A stretch of 64,000 nucleotides of DNA, from the NCBI RefSeq assembly GCF_900519355.1, contig NZ_ULHE01000001.1, forward strand, positions 62,001 to 126,000. The letters are read 5' to 3'. Shown here piece by piece: positions 56,488 to 64,000 of this stretch (its first letter is position 1; every line of letters starts with the position of its first letter). The notes below the pieces were generated by a model. It did no database searches. It saw nothing but the letters and a program-made list of their open reading frames with translations, and was not told the DNA's origin. A program made the translations under genes and the position numbers. The stretch is from Corynebacterium lactis. Its GTDB lineage: Bacteria; Actinomycetota; Actinomycetes; Mycobacteriales; Mycobacteriaceae.

Positions 56488-57525
56488 ATGAGCAACTCAG
56501 GCGCTGACAAGCCATTCGATATCAACGAGTTTGACCTTCCGACCCCGGTTCGACGCCCCCGTCGTCTGCGCACCAATCCGGTGATGCGTTCGATGGTCGC
56601 GGAGACCCGCCTTTCCCCGAAGAACCTGATTCTGCCGATGTTCGTCGCGGATGGCATCGACGAGCCGAAGCCGATTTCTTCGCTGCCAGGAGTCGTCCAG
56701 CACACGTTGGATTCGCTGGTGGAGGCCGTGCGGGAGGCTATCGAGGTCGGGATCGGCTGCGTCGATCTCTTCGGTGTGCCGAAGGAGTCGGACAAGGACG
56801 CGGAGGGGTCGGATTCCTGGAACCCCGACGGTATTTTGAACCGCGGTCTGCGTCGCCTGCGGGAGGAGTTCGGCGATTCCGTGCTGATTATGGCGGACAC
56901 CTGCCTGGATGAATTCACCGACCACGGTCACTGCGGAGTCCTGGAGCAGGACCGCTACGGCGCGACGGTGGTGGATAATGACCGCACGTTGGTCAACTAC
57001 GTGAAGATGGCGGTGGCCCAGGCCGACGCCGGTGCTCACATTCTTTCTCCGTCGGGAATGATGGACGGCCAGATCGCCGCCATTCGGGCAGGACTCGACG
57101 TCGCCGGGCACCAGGACGTATCCATCATGGCGTACTCCGCTAAGTACGCCTCGGCGTTCTACGGCCCGTTCCGCGAGGCCGTCGGCAGCTCCCTGCAGGG
57201 GGACCGCCGCACGTACCAGCAGGATCCCGCTAATCGACGGGAATCGTTGCTGGAGGTCGAGCTGGATATCGCCGAGGGGGCGGACATGGTGATGGTCAAG
57301 CCAGCCATGGCCTACCTGGACATCGTTCGAGAGGTGGCGGACTTCTCCCCGGTTCCGGTCGCTGCGTACCAGGTCTCGGGCGAGTACGCGATGATTCACG
57401 CGGCCGCAGCGAACGGGTGGATCGACCTGGATGCTGCGATGATGGAGGCCGTCTTGAGTATTCGCCGCGCTGGTGCGGAGCAGATTTTGACCTACGCTGC
57501 GGTGGACTTGGCCAAGAAGCTGTAG
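56488..57525 (+). CDS. hemB: Delta-aminolevulinic acid dehydratase (porphobilinogen synthase)
   Basis: 345 residues from the ATG at 56488; an upstream in-frame start at 56452 adds 12 residues without a clear site. Schiff-base Lys residues are in YSAKYAS and [10 protein letters not shown]. The metal-site segment reads [14 protein letters not shown]: first and last Cys of the zinc triad are present but the middle one is Asp, so it is neither the classical Zn nor the classical Mg form. It condenses two ALA molecules to porphobilinogen. Confidence 0.95.
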   Translation: MSNSGADKPFDINEFDLPTPVRRPRRLRTNPVMRSMVAETRLSPKNLILPMFVADGIDEPKPISSLPGVVQHTLDSLVEAVREAIEVGIGCVDLFGVPKESDKDAEGSDSWNPDGILNRGLRRLREEFGDSVLIMADTCLDEFTDHGHCGVLEQDRYGATVVDNDRTLVNYVKMAVAQADAGAHILSPSGMMDGQIAAIRAGLDVAGHQDVSIMAYSAKYASAFYGPFREAVGSSLQGDRRTYQQDPANRRESLLEVELDIAEGADMVMVKPAMAYLDIVREVADFSPVPVAAYQVSGEYAMIHAAAANGWIDLDAAMMEAVLSIRRAGAEQILTYAAVDLAKKL

Positions 57526-57538
57526 AGAAAAGTGGACG

Positions 57539-58147
57539 ATGACAGAGCATAAGACTGACAAAGGGCAGGCGCCTCAGGGGCATTTGTCGGGCGCCGGAGC
57601 GGTTCAGCCGACTTCCGCTCCGATTGCCGTGCCGGACGAGGTACAGGGTGCGTGGCAGGCATGGCGGCTCACGGCCGTGCTGGAGGTGCTGGTCAGTCTC
57701 TCGTCTCTAGCCGTCTATTGGCTTGCGCCGGACGCTTTTATCTCCGATATCGGCGCACGTGAGGCGTTTCCAACTTTCACGCAGGCGCAGCTGGAAGTCC
57801 TGGTGAAGTCGATGTTGGTGTTGGCGCTGGTCGCGGCGGTGATTATCTGTGTAGTGTTCATCGCCCTGGCGGGGCAGATGCGCAAGGGGAAGTTGGGCGC
57901 CCGGTTTATCCTCTCGGCGGGCTCCGTGTACCTCGTCATTGTGGCGCTGCTGCTTTTCGTCACCCCGGGTAACCCGACTCAGTTGAGTGCCCCGACATGG
58001 CTGCAGTTCGTCACGGCGGCGCTGCAGATTGCTTCCGCGGCCGCTGCGGCGGCCGGTCTCGTCCTGGTGTCGACGAAGCAGTCCGGGGGGTACTTCGAGA
58101 AGAAGAATCCAGGGGCGAAGCTTCCCGGGCAGCGAGGTAGGAACTGA
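57539..58147 (+). CDS. Small membrane protein in the heme locus (Rv0513-like position)
   Basis: 202 residues: a hydrophilic N-terminus of about 40 residues, then four hydrophobic helices (about 45-65, 92-112, 125-142, 155-180) and a basic C-terminal tail. GAAAAGTGG upstream. It begins 13 bases after hemB and its stop overlaps the next ATG (TGATG). Two small membrane-protein genes also follow hemB in mycobacteria. Function unknown. Confidence 0.8.
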   Translation: MTEHKTDKGQAPQGHLSGAGAVQPTSAPIAVPDEVQGAWQAWRLTAVLEVLVSLSSLAVYWLAPDAFISDIGAREAFPTFTQAQLEVLVKSMLVLALVAAVIICVVFIALAGQMRKGKLGARFILSAGSVYLVIVALLLFVTPGNPTQLSAPTWLQFVTAALQIASAAAAAAGLVLVSTKQSGGYFEKKNPGAKLPGQRGRN

Positions 58148-58533
58148 TGAATATGTTTCCGGATCGCCCGTGGAAGTGGGTCGTTTACATCGGTGTCATC
58201 GGTCAGCTCGTGCTGAGCATGATGCTCTTTACTGGGGATTATTCGCAGGCCCCGAGCGCGGTTGCCCGGGATGTCTTTATCGCAGCCGGGGTAGGCGCAG
58301 TTGGTGCCCTGGCTCTGAGCGTGTGTATCCCCCTGGTGGAGAGCATGCGCAGGGCTCGGCTAGTGATGGTGGGGCTTGTTGCGATTGTCGTTTTGATTAA
58401 ACTATTCGCGGTTGCCGCGCAGGCACTGACTGCGTGGGTCGCCATTCCCGGTGTTGTCATGGCTATCGGGGTGTTGCTGATGTATCGCGATGTGCGTGCC
58501 AGCTCGGATGGAAGTTTGAAGAAGACGGAGTAG
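58147..58533 (+). CDS. Small membrane protein in the heme locus (Rv0514-like position)
   Basis: 128 residues with four hydrophobic segments, beginning PWKWVVYIGVIGQLVLSMM-like and ending with a short charged tail. Start and stop codons overlap with the preceding gene and the next gene follows within a few bases, so the three are co-expressed. Unknown function. Confidence 0.8.
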   Translation: MNMFPDRPWKWVVYIGVIGQLVLSMMLFTGDYSQAPSAVARDVFIAAGVGAVGALALSVCIPLVESMRRARLVMVGLVAIVVLIKLFAVAAQALTAWVAIPGVVMAIGVLLMYRDVRASSDGSLKKTE

Positions 58534-58535
58534 GC

Positions 58536-61226
58536 GTGGGAATGAGTACCGGGGAAGAATCGGTCGGCTCCGTGCCGGAGGTACCGGAGTCGCCGGAGTC
58601 ACCGGCGATACCGGAGATTCCAGAAGGCTCGGACGGTTTGGCAGACTCGCAGTCGCGACTGAGCGTCGACGACAGGGTCTCGCAAGCCATTGCAGAGGCA
58701 AAGAGCGCTGCCCTCAAGGCTCTCCCGCGCAGCCGTCGCGTCTACGACGAAGAAAGCGCGCATCAGCGGCTGGCGAAACGCAGTGGGCGCAGCAACACCG
58801 CCTTTGGCCTGGTCCTGGAGGGACTGGAAACCGCCGAGGCGGCCGAGCGGGCCGAGAAGGTGCTGCAGGCATTCCCGAATGTCACTGCTTCTGTCGTCTA
58901 TAACCCGGGCCGCGCCTGGATTACAGCCCCGGACGATATCAACCCGGGAGTGTTCATCGACGCGCTCCATGACATTGGCGTCGAGGCGTACCTCACTCGG
59001 AGCACACTGCGTAGGCGTGCGACCCGACTGGACGCGGCACCGCATCGTCGGCCAGCGGTTCCCGCTGCCGCACAGCAGGTGACGGAGGAGCGCATTCGAC
59101 GTCGGGAAGCAGCTCTGCGCCAAAACGGCGTCAACAACGAGGTGCTGTTCACCGCGCGCGAGCTGGTGACCAAGACGCGGTTCTGGGCGTCTGTCGTGCT
59201 GTCGATCCCGGTCGTCGCCGTGTCGTTGAACGTGGCCTGGCAGTTCCCCTGGTGGCAGTGGATGTGTGCGGTCCTGACCAGCATCGTGGCGCTGTGGGGC
59301 GGGTGGCCTTTCCACCGTGCGATGCTGGCGTCGTTGAGGCGGCGCATGTCCGCGCTGGACGGTGCTAGTTCGATTGCGATTCTGCTGGCCTGGCTGTGGT
59401 CGATGGGGCAGCTGATTGTGGGGCACGCCGGAACGATCGGGTACACGACCTCGCCGACCTGGTTCGCCTTCAACTACCGCGAGTCGGCGGCTGCGGAGGT
59501 TTTCTTCGATGTCGCCTGTGGCGTGACGGTGCTGCTGCTGACCGGTCGCATGTTCACCCGCTATAACAGGGTGCGCTCGGGGCAGATTATGCGGATGCTG
59601 AGAATTCCCGCGGAGCGACGCGTGACGGTCGTGCGTAAATCCGCGCAGTCGGCGGAGCCCAAGCGACTGCGGGTGACGGTCGCCGAACTCAATATCGGCG
59701 ATGACATTGTCGTCCCGCCCGGGGCAATTGTGCCGGTCGACGGCACCGTTATCGGCGGTGCCTCCCGGATTGATGCGCAATTGCTCGGTATCGGCAACAA
59801 CGCGCAGAAGGTGAAGGTCAATTCGAAGGTCTGGGCCGGTGCGCGGAACCTCGACAACGAGCTGAAAGTCCGCGTGTGGCGTACTGGCTCGAAGACGCGG
59901 GCGGCCGCGATCGCTAGGTGGCTGCGCACCGCGATCAGGGAGGAGACCGAGGTCCACCAGACCGCCGTGCGATCCGCGTCGGTCCTGGTGCCGTGGGCCT
60001 TTTCGTTGGCGGTCATAGCTTTTGGCGCTTGGTGGCTGGCCTCGGGTACTGCGGGCGGGGCGTTCGCGGTATCGCTGGCTATCCTGTCCGGGATCGCTCC
60101 GGTGGCGCTGGCAATGTCTACCTCTACCGTGCAGCGCATCGGAATTTTGGCCGGTGCAAATAACGGTATTCTCATCCGAGGCAACGACGCCTTCCGGGCG
60201 TTGGCGAACTCGGATGTCGTGATGTTCAACCGCGTCGGCACGCTGACGGAGGGCGACATGCACGTGCTGCGCGTGGCCGCGGAGGTGGGGGAGAACCCCG
60301 AGCTGGTGCTGCGCGTGGCTGGCGCGCTGATGATGGAGAGTAACCACCCGGCGTCGGCTGCGATTGTGCGCGCGTGTCGCGCCTCTCGCGATGCTGGCTC
60401 GGGAGGCGGCGATGTTCCGCACTGGATCGAGACGATTCACATCGAGATCACGGAGGACGGCGCGTTCGTCGGCCAGGTCGAGATTCCGGTGAAGGACTCC
60501 GAGGGCAAGTCGGAGATGCGCTTCATCGAGGCAAGGGTGTGGCGCCCGCGGGATCTGTCTGTCCTGAGCGAACGGATGGCGGTCGCCGCTCTCGGAGGAG
60601 GCGCGCCCCTGGTCGTGTCCTGGCGTGGCAAGGTTCGCGGTGTCATCACCGTCGGCGAGGACATCAAGCCAGACGCGGTGGAGAGCATCGACGCACTGGA
60701 GGACATGGGCATCGACACCATGATGATCACGCGCGACCCGTACCCTGTGGCGCGCCGCTTCGCCGACCGCCTGGGCATCTCGCGCGTCTTCGCGGGCATT
60801 ATCGCCAGCAGGAAGGCGGGCGCCGTGCGTTCGGTACACGCCGGGGGCGAGACCGTGGTTATGGTCGGTGACCAGGATGTACGCGACTGCCTTCGAGCTG
60901 CCGACGTCGGCATCCTGATGGACAATACCGAGGGCACCGACAACGTCGACATGGAGCTCTCCGACGTCGTTGCGCTGCGCAATACCGTGTTTTCCGTGCC
61001 GGAGGCCATCGAGATTTCCAGGGCGGTCGTGCGCACGATGGACGCCAATATCTACATCGCCTGGTTCTATAACGTCGCGGTGCTGGCTCTCAGTATGGCT
61101 GGCCTGATTCACCCACTGCTGGCAACGTCGCTGATGATCGTCTCCAGTCTGTTTATTGAGTGGCGCTCGCGTCGCGTGTCCTCGCGCCGCAAGCACCTAT
61201 TCCGGGTGAAGCTGGGGCGCTGGTAG
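58536..61226 (+). CDS. Catalytically degenerate P-type ATPase (pseudo-enzyme) with HMA-like N-domain
   Basis: 896 residues from GTG 58536 (GGAG five bases upstream) or 894 from ATG 58542. The order is that of a heavy-metal P1B ATPase: acidic N-tail, HMA-like ferredoxin fold (about 90-153), membrane helices (about 215-340), actuator, further helices (about 483-528), P/N domains, and final helices (about 838-873). The catalytic residues are missing: HMA CxxC is ETAEAA (98-103), TGES is LGIGNN (417-422), the CPC membrane motif is GIAPVAL (519-525), DKTGT is NRVGT (565-569, Asn for the phosphorylated Asp), TGD is TRD, and GDGxND is GDQDVRD. The N-domain HP motif (SNHP, 602-605) remains. The frame is intact over 2.7 kb, so a non-transport, structural or regulatory function is inferred. 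Confidence 0.88.
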   Translation: MGMSTGEESVGSVPEVPESPESPAIPEIPEGSDGLADSQSRLSVDDRVSQAIAEAKSAALKALPRSRRVYDEESAHQRLAKRSGRSNTAFGLVLEGLETAEAAERAEKVLQAFPNVTASVVYNPGRAWITAPDDINPGVFIDALHDIGVEAYLTRSTLRRRATRLDAAPHRRPAVPAAAQQVTEERIRRREAALRQNGVNNEVLFTARELVTKTRFWASVVLSIPVVAVSLNVAWQFPWWQWMCAVLTSIVALWGGWPFHRAMLASLRRRMSALDGASSIAILLAWLWSMGQLIVGHAGTIGYTTSPTWFAFNYRESAAAEVFFDVACGVTVLLLTGRMFTRYNRVRSGQIMRMLRIPAERRVTVVRKSAQSAEPKRLRVTVAELNIGDDIVVPPGAIVPVDGTVIGGASRIDAQLLGIGNNAQKVKVNSKVWAGARNLDNELKVRVWRTGSKTRAAAIARWLRTAIREETEVHQTAVRSASVLVPWAFSLAVIAFGAWWLASGTAGGAFAVSLAILSGIAPVALAMSTSTVQRIGILAGANNGILIRGNDAFRALANSDVVMFNRVGTLTEGDMHVLRVAAEVGENPELVLRVAGALMMESNHPASAAIVRACRASRDAGSGGGDVPHWIETIHIEITEDGAFVGQVEIPVKDSEGKSEMRFIEARVWRPRDLSVLSERMAVAALGGGAPLVVSWRGKVRGVITVGEDIKPDAVESIDALEDMGIDTMMITRDPYPVARRFADRLGISRVFAGIIASRKAGAVRSVHAGGETVVMVGDQDVRDCLRAADVGILMDNTEGTDNVDMELSDVVALRNTVFSVPEAIEISRAVVRTMDANIYIAWFYNVAVLALSMAGLIHPLLATSLMIVSSLFIEWRSRRVSSRRKHLFRVKLGRW

Positions 61227-61332
61227 TAGCTCCTCCGGGAAACCTGGTGCGCAGAGGCGGACTATAGCCGGTTGATGCGCGTGGTCACCCTCCGGTGGCC
61301 CCCGCTTGACCTGGCCGTCTACGATGGTCTGC

Positions 61333-62670
61333 GTGACTCAAGACACCAACGCATCCCACATTCCTGCAAACGTCGAGCTCACCGACCGCTCGGCCGAGTT
61401 CTTCGCCGAGGCCCAGGCCGTGACGCCGGGTGGCGTGAACTCGCCGGTCCGCGCGTTCGGCTCCGTCGGCGGAACTCCTCGCTTCATCGACCACGCCGCC
61501 GGCTCTCGCCTGGTGGATGTCGACGGCAACGAGTATGTGGACCTGGTGTGCTCCTGGGGCCCGATGATCCTGGGCCACGCCCACCCGGCCGTCGTCGAGG
61601 CCGTGCAGTCGGCCGCGACGAAGGGCCTGTCCTTCGGCGCCCCGACGACCGCGGAGACCAAGTTGGCCCGCCACATCGTCGAGCGCACCTCCGTCGAGGA
61701 GGTCCGCCTGGTCAACTCCGGCACGGAGGCAACTATGTCCGCGGTGCGCCTGGCCCGCGGCTTTACTGGCCGCTCGAAGATTATTAAGTTCGCCGGCTGC
61801 TACCACGGGCATGTCGACGCGCTGCTGGCGTCGGCGGGCTCGGGAGTGGCCACCTTCGGCCTGCCGGACTCCCCGGGCGTGACGGGCGCGTCGGCGGCGG
61901 ACACCATCGTGGTGCCCTACAACGACATTGAGGCAGTCAAGGCCGCCTTTGCCGAGCACCCGGGCGAGATTGCCTGCGTGATTACGGAGGCCGCGGCGGG
62001 CAACATGGGCACGGTCGCCCCGCAGGACAACTTCAACGCGAAGCTGAAGGAGGTCTGCCACGCGGACGGCGCGCTGCTGATCCTCGACGAGGTCATGACG
62101 GGCTTCCGCACCTCCTACAACGGCTGGTACGGCATCGACGGCGTGGCCGGCGACCTGACCACCTTCGGCAAGGTCGTCTCCGGTGGCCTGCCGGCAGCGG
62201 CCTTCGGCGGCCGCCGCGACATTATGGAGCACCTGGCCCCGAATGGCCCGGTCTACCAGGCGGGCACCCTGTCCGGTAACCCGGTGGCTATGGCCGCGGG
62301 CCTGGCCAACCTGGAAAACGCGACCCGCGAGGTCTACGACACGGTGGCCGCGAATGCCGACCGCCTGGCGGGGATCCTCTCCGACGCGCTGACCAAGGAG
62401 GGCGTGGCGCACCACATCCAGCGCGCCGGCACGATGCTCTCCCCTCGTTTTGCGGCAGGCGAGGGCCACAACTTCGCAGAGATGCAGGCCGCCGACACCT
62501 TCCGCTTCCCGGCGTTCTTCCACGCCCTGCTGGCCAACGGTGTCTACCCGCCGTCGTCCTGCTACGAGACCTGGTTTGTCTCCTCCGCGCTGACCGACGC
62601 CGACTTCGAGATCATCGAGAACGCCGCGGCCCACGCGGCGAAGGCCGCAGCCGCCGCGAAGCCGGAGTAG
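61333..62670 (+). CDS. hemL: Glutamate-1-semialdehyde 2,1-aminomutase
   Basis: 445 residues from the GTG at 61333; ATG codons at 61324 and 61306 in frame are alternatives. Class III aminotransferase fold: [39 protein letters not shown] and PLP Lys280 in [12 protein letters not shown]. It makes 5-aminolevulinate from glutamate-1-semialdehyde, following HemA. It lies 106 bases after the pseudo-ATPase. I expected hemE and hemY in this position from C. glutamicum; neither is here. Confidence 0.95.
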   Translation: MTQDTNASHIPANVELTDRSAEFFAEAQAVTPGGVNSPVRAFGSVGGTPRFIDHAAGSRLVDVDGNEYVDLVCSWGPMILGHAHPAVVEAVQSAATKGLSFGAPTTAETKLARHIVERTSVEEVRLVNSGTEATMSAVRLARGFTGRSKIIKFAGCYHGHVDALLASAGSGVATFGLPDSPGVTGASAADTIVVPYNDIEAVKAAFAEHPGEIACVITEAAAGNMGTVAPQDNFNAKLKEVCHADGALLILDEVMTGFRTSYNGWYGIDGVAGDLTTFGKVVSGGLPAAAFGGRRDIMEHLAPNGPVYQAGTLSGNPVAMAAGLANLENATREVYDTVAANADRLAGILSDALTKEGVAHHIQRAGTMLSPRFAAGEGHNFAEMQAADTFRFPAFFHALLANGVYPPSSCYETWFVSSALTDADFEIIENAAAHAAKAAAAAKPE

Positions 62671-62677
62671 GTGAGAC

Positions 62678-63294
62678 GTGCCGCACGCGAAGACGACCAT
62701 CGTCCACCTGGTCCGCCACGGCGAGGTCTATAACCCGGACAAGATTCTCTACGGCCGCCTGCCCGGCTGGCACCTGTCGGACCGCGGGCAGCGCCAGGCC
62801 GCGGCGACGGCGGCGTCGTTTAGCGGGCACGAAGTGTCTTACTTCGCCTGCTCCCCGCTGCAGCGCACGCAGGAGACGTCTCGTCCCTTTACCGAGGTCA
62901 TTGGCCTGAAGCCGACGCTGGACGAGGACCTGCTGGAGGCGGGCAACTCCTTCGAGGGCCTGCACATCAAGGGCATCGACTCGGCACTGTGGAACCCCAA
63001 GTACTGGCCCAGGCTGCGCAGGCCCGGCGTGCCCAGCTGGGGCGAGCCCTACGAGGAGATCGCCGACCGCATGTTCGCCGCCATCGACCGGGCGCGGGAG
63101 CCGCCGAGGGCGGCGAGGCGATCCTGGTGAGCCACCAGCTCTGCATCATCGCAGCGCAGCGTCGCGCGCGCCGCCTGCCGCTGGCCCACAACCCGGCGAC
63201 TCGCCAGTGCGACTTGGCCAGCGTGACCTCCCTGGTCTTCATCGGCGACACGATCGTGGACGTGCGCTACGCGGAGCCCGCGGCGCACCTGTAG
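62678..63294 (+). pseudogene. Histidine phosphatase family protein (phosphoglycerate-mutase-like), disrupted by one frameshift
   Basis: Joined frames give about 205 residues from a GTG at 62678, eight bases after hemL. RHG motif HLVRHGEVYNPD, CSPLQRTQETS, and the second His in VSHQLCI. The frame breaks at about 63098-63101; adding one G (GAGCC to GAGGCC) joins DRARE to AAEGGEAILVS. Its mycobacterial counterpart (Rv0525) also follows hemL. Substrate unknown; it is often mis-annotated as phosphoglycerate mutase. Probably a sequence error. Confidence 0.85.
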
Positions 63295-63423
63295 GTGGCG
63301 GGGGCGAACCGGGCGGGCAAGCAGGCGGGGTCCGGCGTCCGAGCCCGCTGTTTACACTTTGCCGGGCGCCCCGACTAGCCTTATACAAGCTGACACATAC
63401 GCAAGCGTGGATGAAACGACCGT

Positions 63424-64000
63424 ATGAAGCGATCGCAAAAAACGATTTCGGAAGGTGGCGTGAAGGTGGCTGGTGCAAGGTTTGCCAAGGGCTCCTCGTC
63501 CCGGATTTCTGCGGCCCTGGCCGCGACCGCTCTGACCCTGACCCTGGTGTCCTGCGGTGCGGGAGACTCCGTCGGCCACGACGCGGTGGCGATCGGCGGC
63601 CAGTTCGAGTTCGTCTCGCCGGGCGGCCAGCAGATCATCGACTACGCCCCGGCCGACCGCAAGCCCGTTGGCAAGGTCTTCGGCGAGTCTCTCGAGGACA
63701 AGAACAAGCAGATCTCCCTCGATGATTTCAAGGATCAGATTGTGGTCTTGAACGCCTGGGGGCAGTGGTGCGCGCCGTGTCGCTCGGAGTCCGACGACCT
63801 GCAGGCAGTTCAGGAGCAGATGCAGGCGGAGGGCATCGGCACGCTGCTGGGCATCAACGTCCGCGACAACGTCCGCCAGGCCCCGATTGACTTCGTGAAG
63901 GATAACGGGATCACCTACCCGTCGATTTACGACCCCTCCTTCGTCAACGCCGGCGCCCTCGGCGGCATCCCCGCCTCGGTCATCCCGACCACCGTGATCC
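63424..64000 (+). CDS. TlpA/ResA-like thiol-disulfide lipoprotein (C-terminus cut by window edge)
   Basis: The frame is open to the last base, giving at least 192 residues. A signal sequence (LAATALTLTLVSC) ends in a lipobox with Cys as anchor; the thioredoxin fold follows with WGQWCAPC. GTG codons at 63460 and 63466 are alternative starts and have GAAGG upstream. Homologous genes next to hemL and the histidine phosphatase precede ccdA and ccsA/B in actinobacteria, so a role in reducing apocytochrome c for heme attachment is inferred. Confidence 0.88.
   Translation, partial: MKRSQKTISEGGVKVAGARFAKGSSSRISAALAATALTLTLVSCGAGDSVGHDAVAIGGQFEFVSPGGQQIIDYAPADRKPVGKVFGESLEDKNKQISLDDFKDQIVVLNAWGQWCAPCRSESDDLQAVQEQMQAEGIGTLLGINVRDNVRQAPIDFVKDNGITYPSIYDPSFVNAGALGGIPASVIPTTVI

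Overview
The window is a high-GC (roughly 60-65% by eye) actinobacterial chromosome segment, almost certainly from a Corynebacterium or a close relative. Evidence: a RamB-type regulator beside lpd and sdhCAB, a SdhC-SdhA-SdhB complex with a single cytochrome b anchor, an mshA-ybjN-gpmA-senX3-regX3-ppx-proC-bldC-bS22 block that follows the mycobacterial/corynebacterial order, and a hemA-hemC-hemD-hemB-hemL block. Many genes begin with GTG or TTG and several look leaderless. I see no rRNA, tRNA, CRISPR, prophage or insertion sequence.

Layout. 1-2.3 kb: two divergent MFS transporters, the first cut by the window edge. 2.4-11.4 kb: a GalE-like epimerase, then a minus-strand run (prolyl oligopeptidase, M1 peptidase, polysaccharide flippase, two GT2 glycosyltransferases, DUF2304 partner, membrane-anchored DsbA-like protein) that resembles the mycobacterial PpgS/Rv3632/galE1 envelope locus. 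11.5-32 kb: a carbon-metabolism island with lpd, ramB, aceA, aceB and sdhCAB, interrupted by three secreted proteins of unknown function (16.0-18.9 kb) and a pgmB/GH65 phosphorylase pair. 32-43 kb: DUF445, DUF2516, PurU, LmeA-like DUF2993, methyltransferase, DUF2505, MurB, FadD, MshA, YbjN and GpmA. 43.6-51.9 kb: SenX3-RegX3, a cysteine-cluster protein, Ppx, a membrane protein, ProC, BldC-like HTH, bS22, a SerB1-like phosphatase and a glutaredoxin-like protein. 52-64 kb: hemA-hemC-hemD-hemB, two small membrane proteins, a catalytically degenerate P-type ATPase, hemL, a histidine phosphatase and a TlpA/ResA-like lipoprotein that runs off the end.

How the genes work together: acetate/TCA functions (AceA, AceB, SDH, Lpd and the regulator RamB) are clustered; SDH needs heme b, and the heme block supplies early tetrapyrrole steps. 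hemE and hemY, which I recall sitting between hemB and hemL in C. glutamicum, are absent here; that position holds two membrane proteins and the pseudo-ATPase.

Quality warning: eight genes (S9 peptidase, ramB, Ig-like secreted protein, sdhA, ppx, serB1-like, hemD, gpmB-like) each contain one single-base frameshift, nearly all consistent with a lost G or C in a short run. Several are core genes, so sequencing or assembly error is the simplest explanation. The most interesting biology is the dead P-type ATPase in the heme locus, the trio of secreted proteins with SPG-rich tails, a recurrent intergenic GCTTGCCGACG motif, and several long palindromes at promoters.
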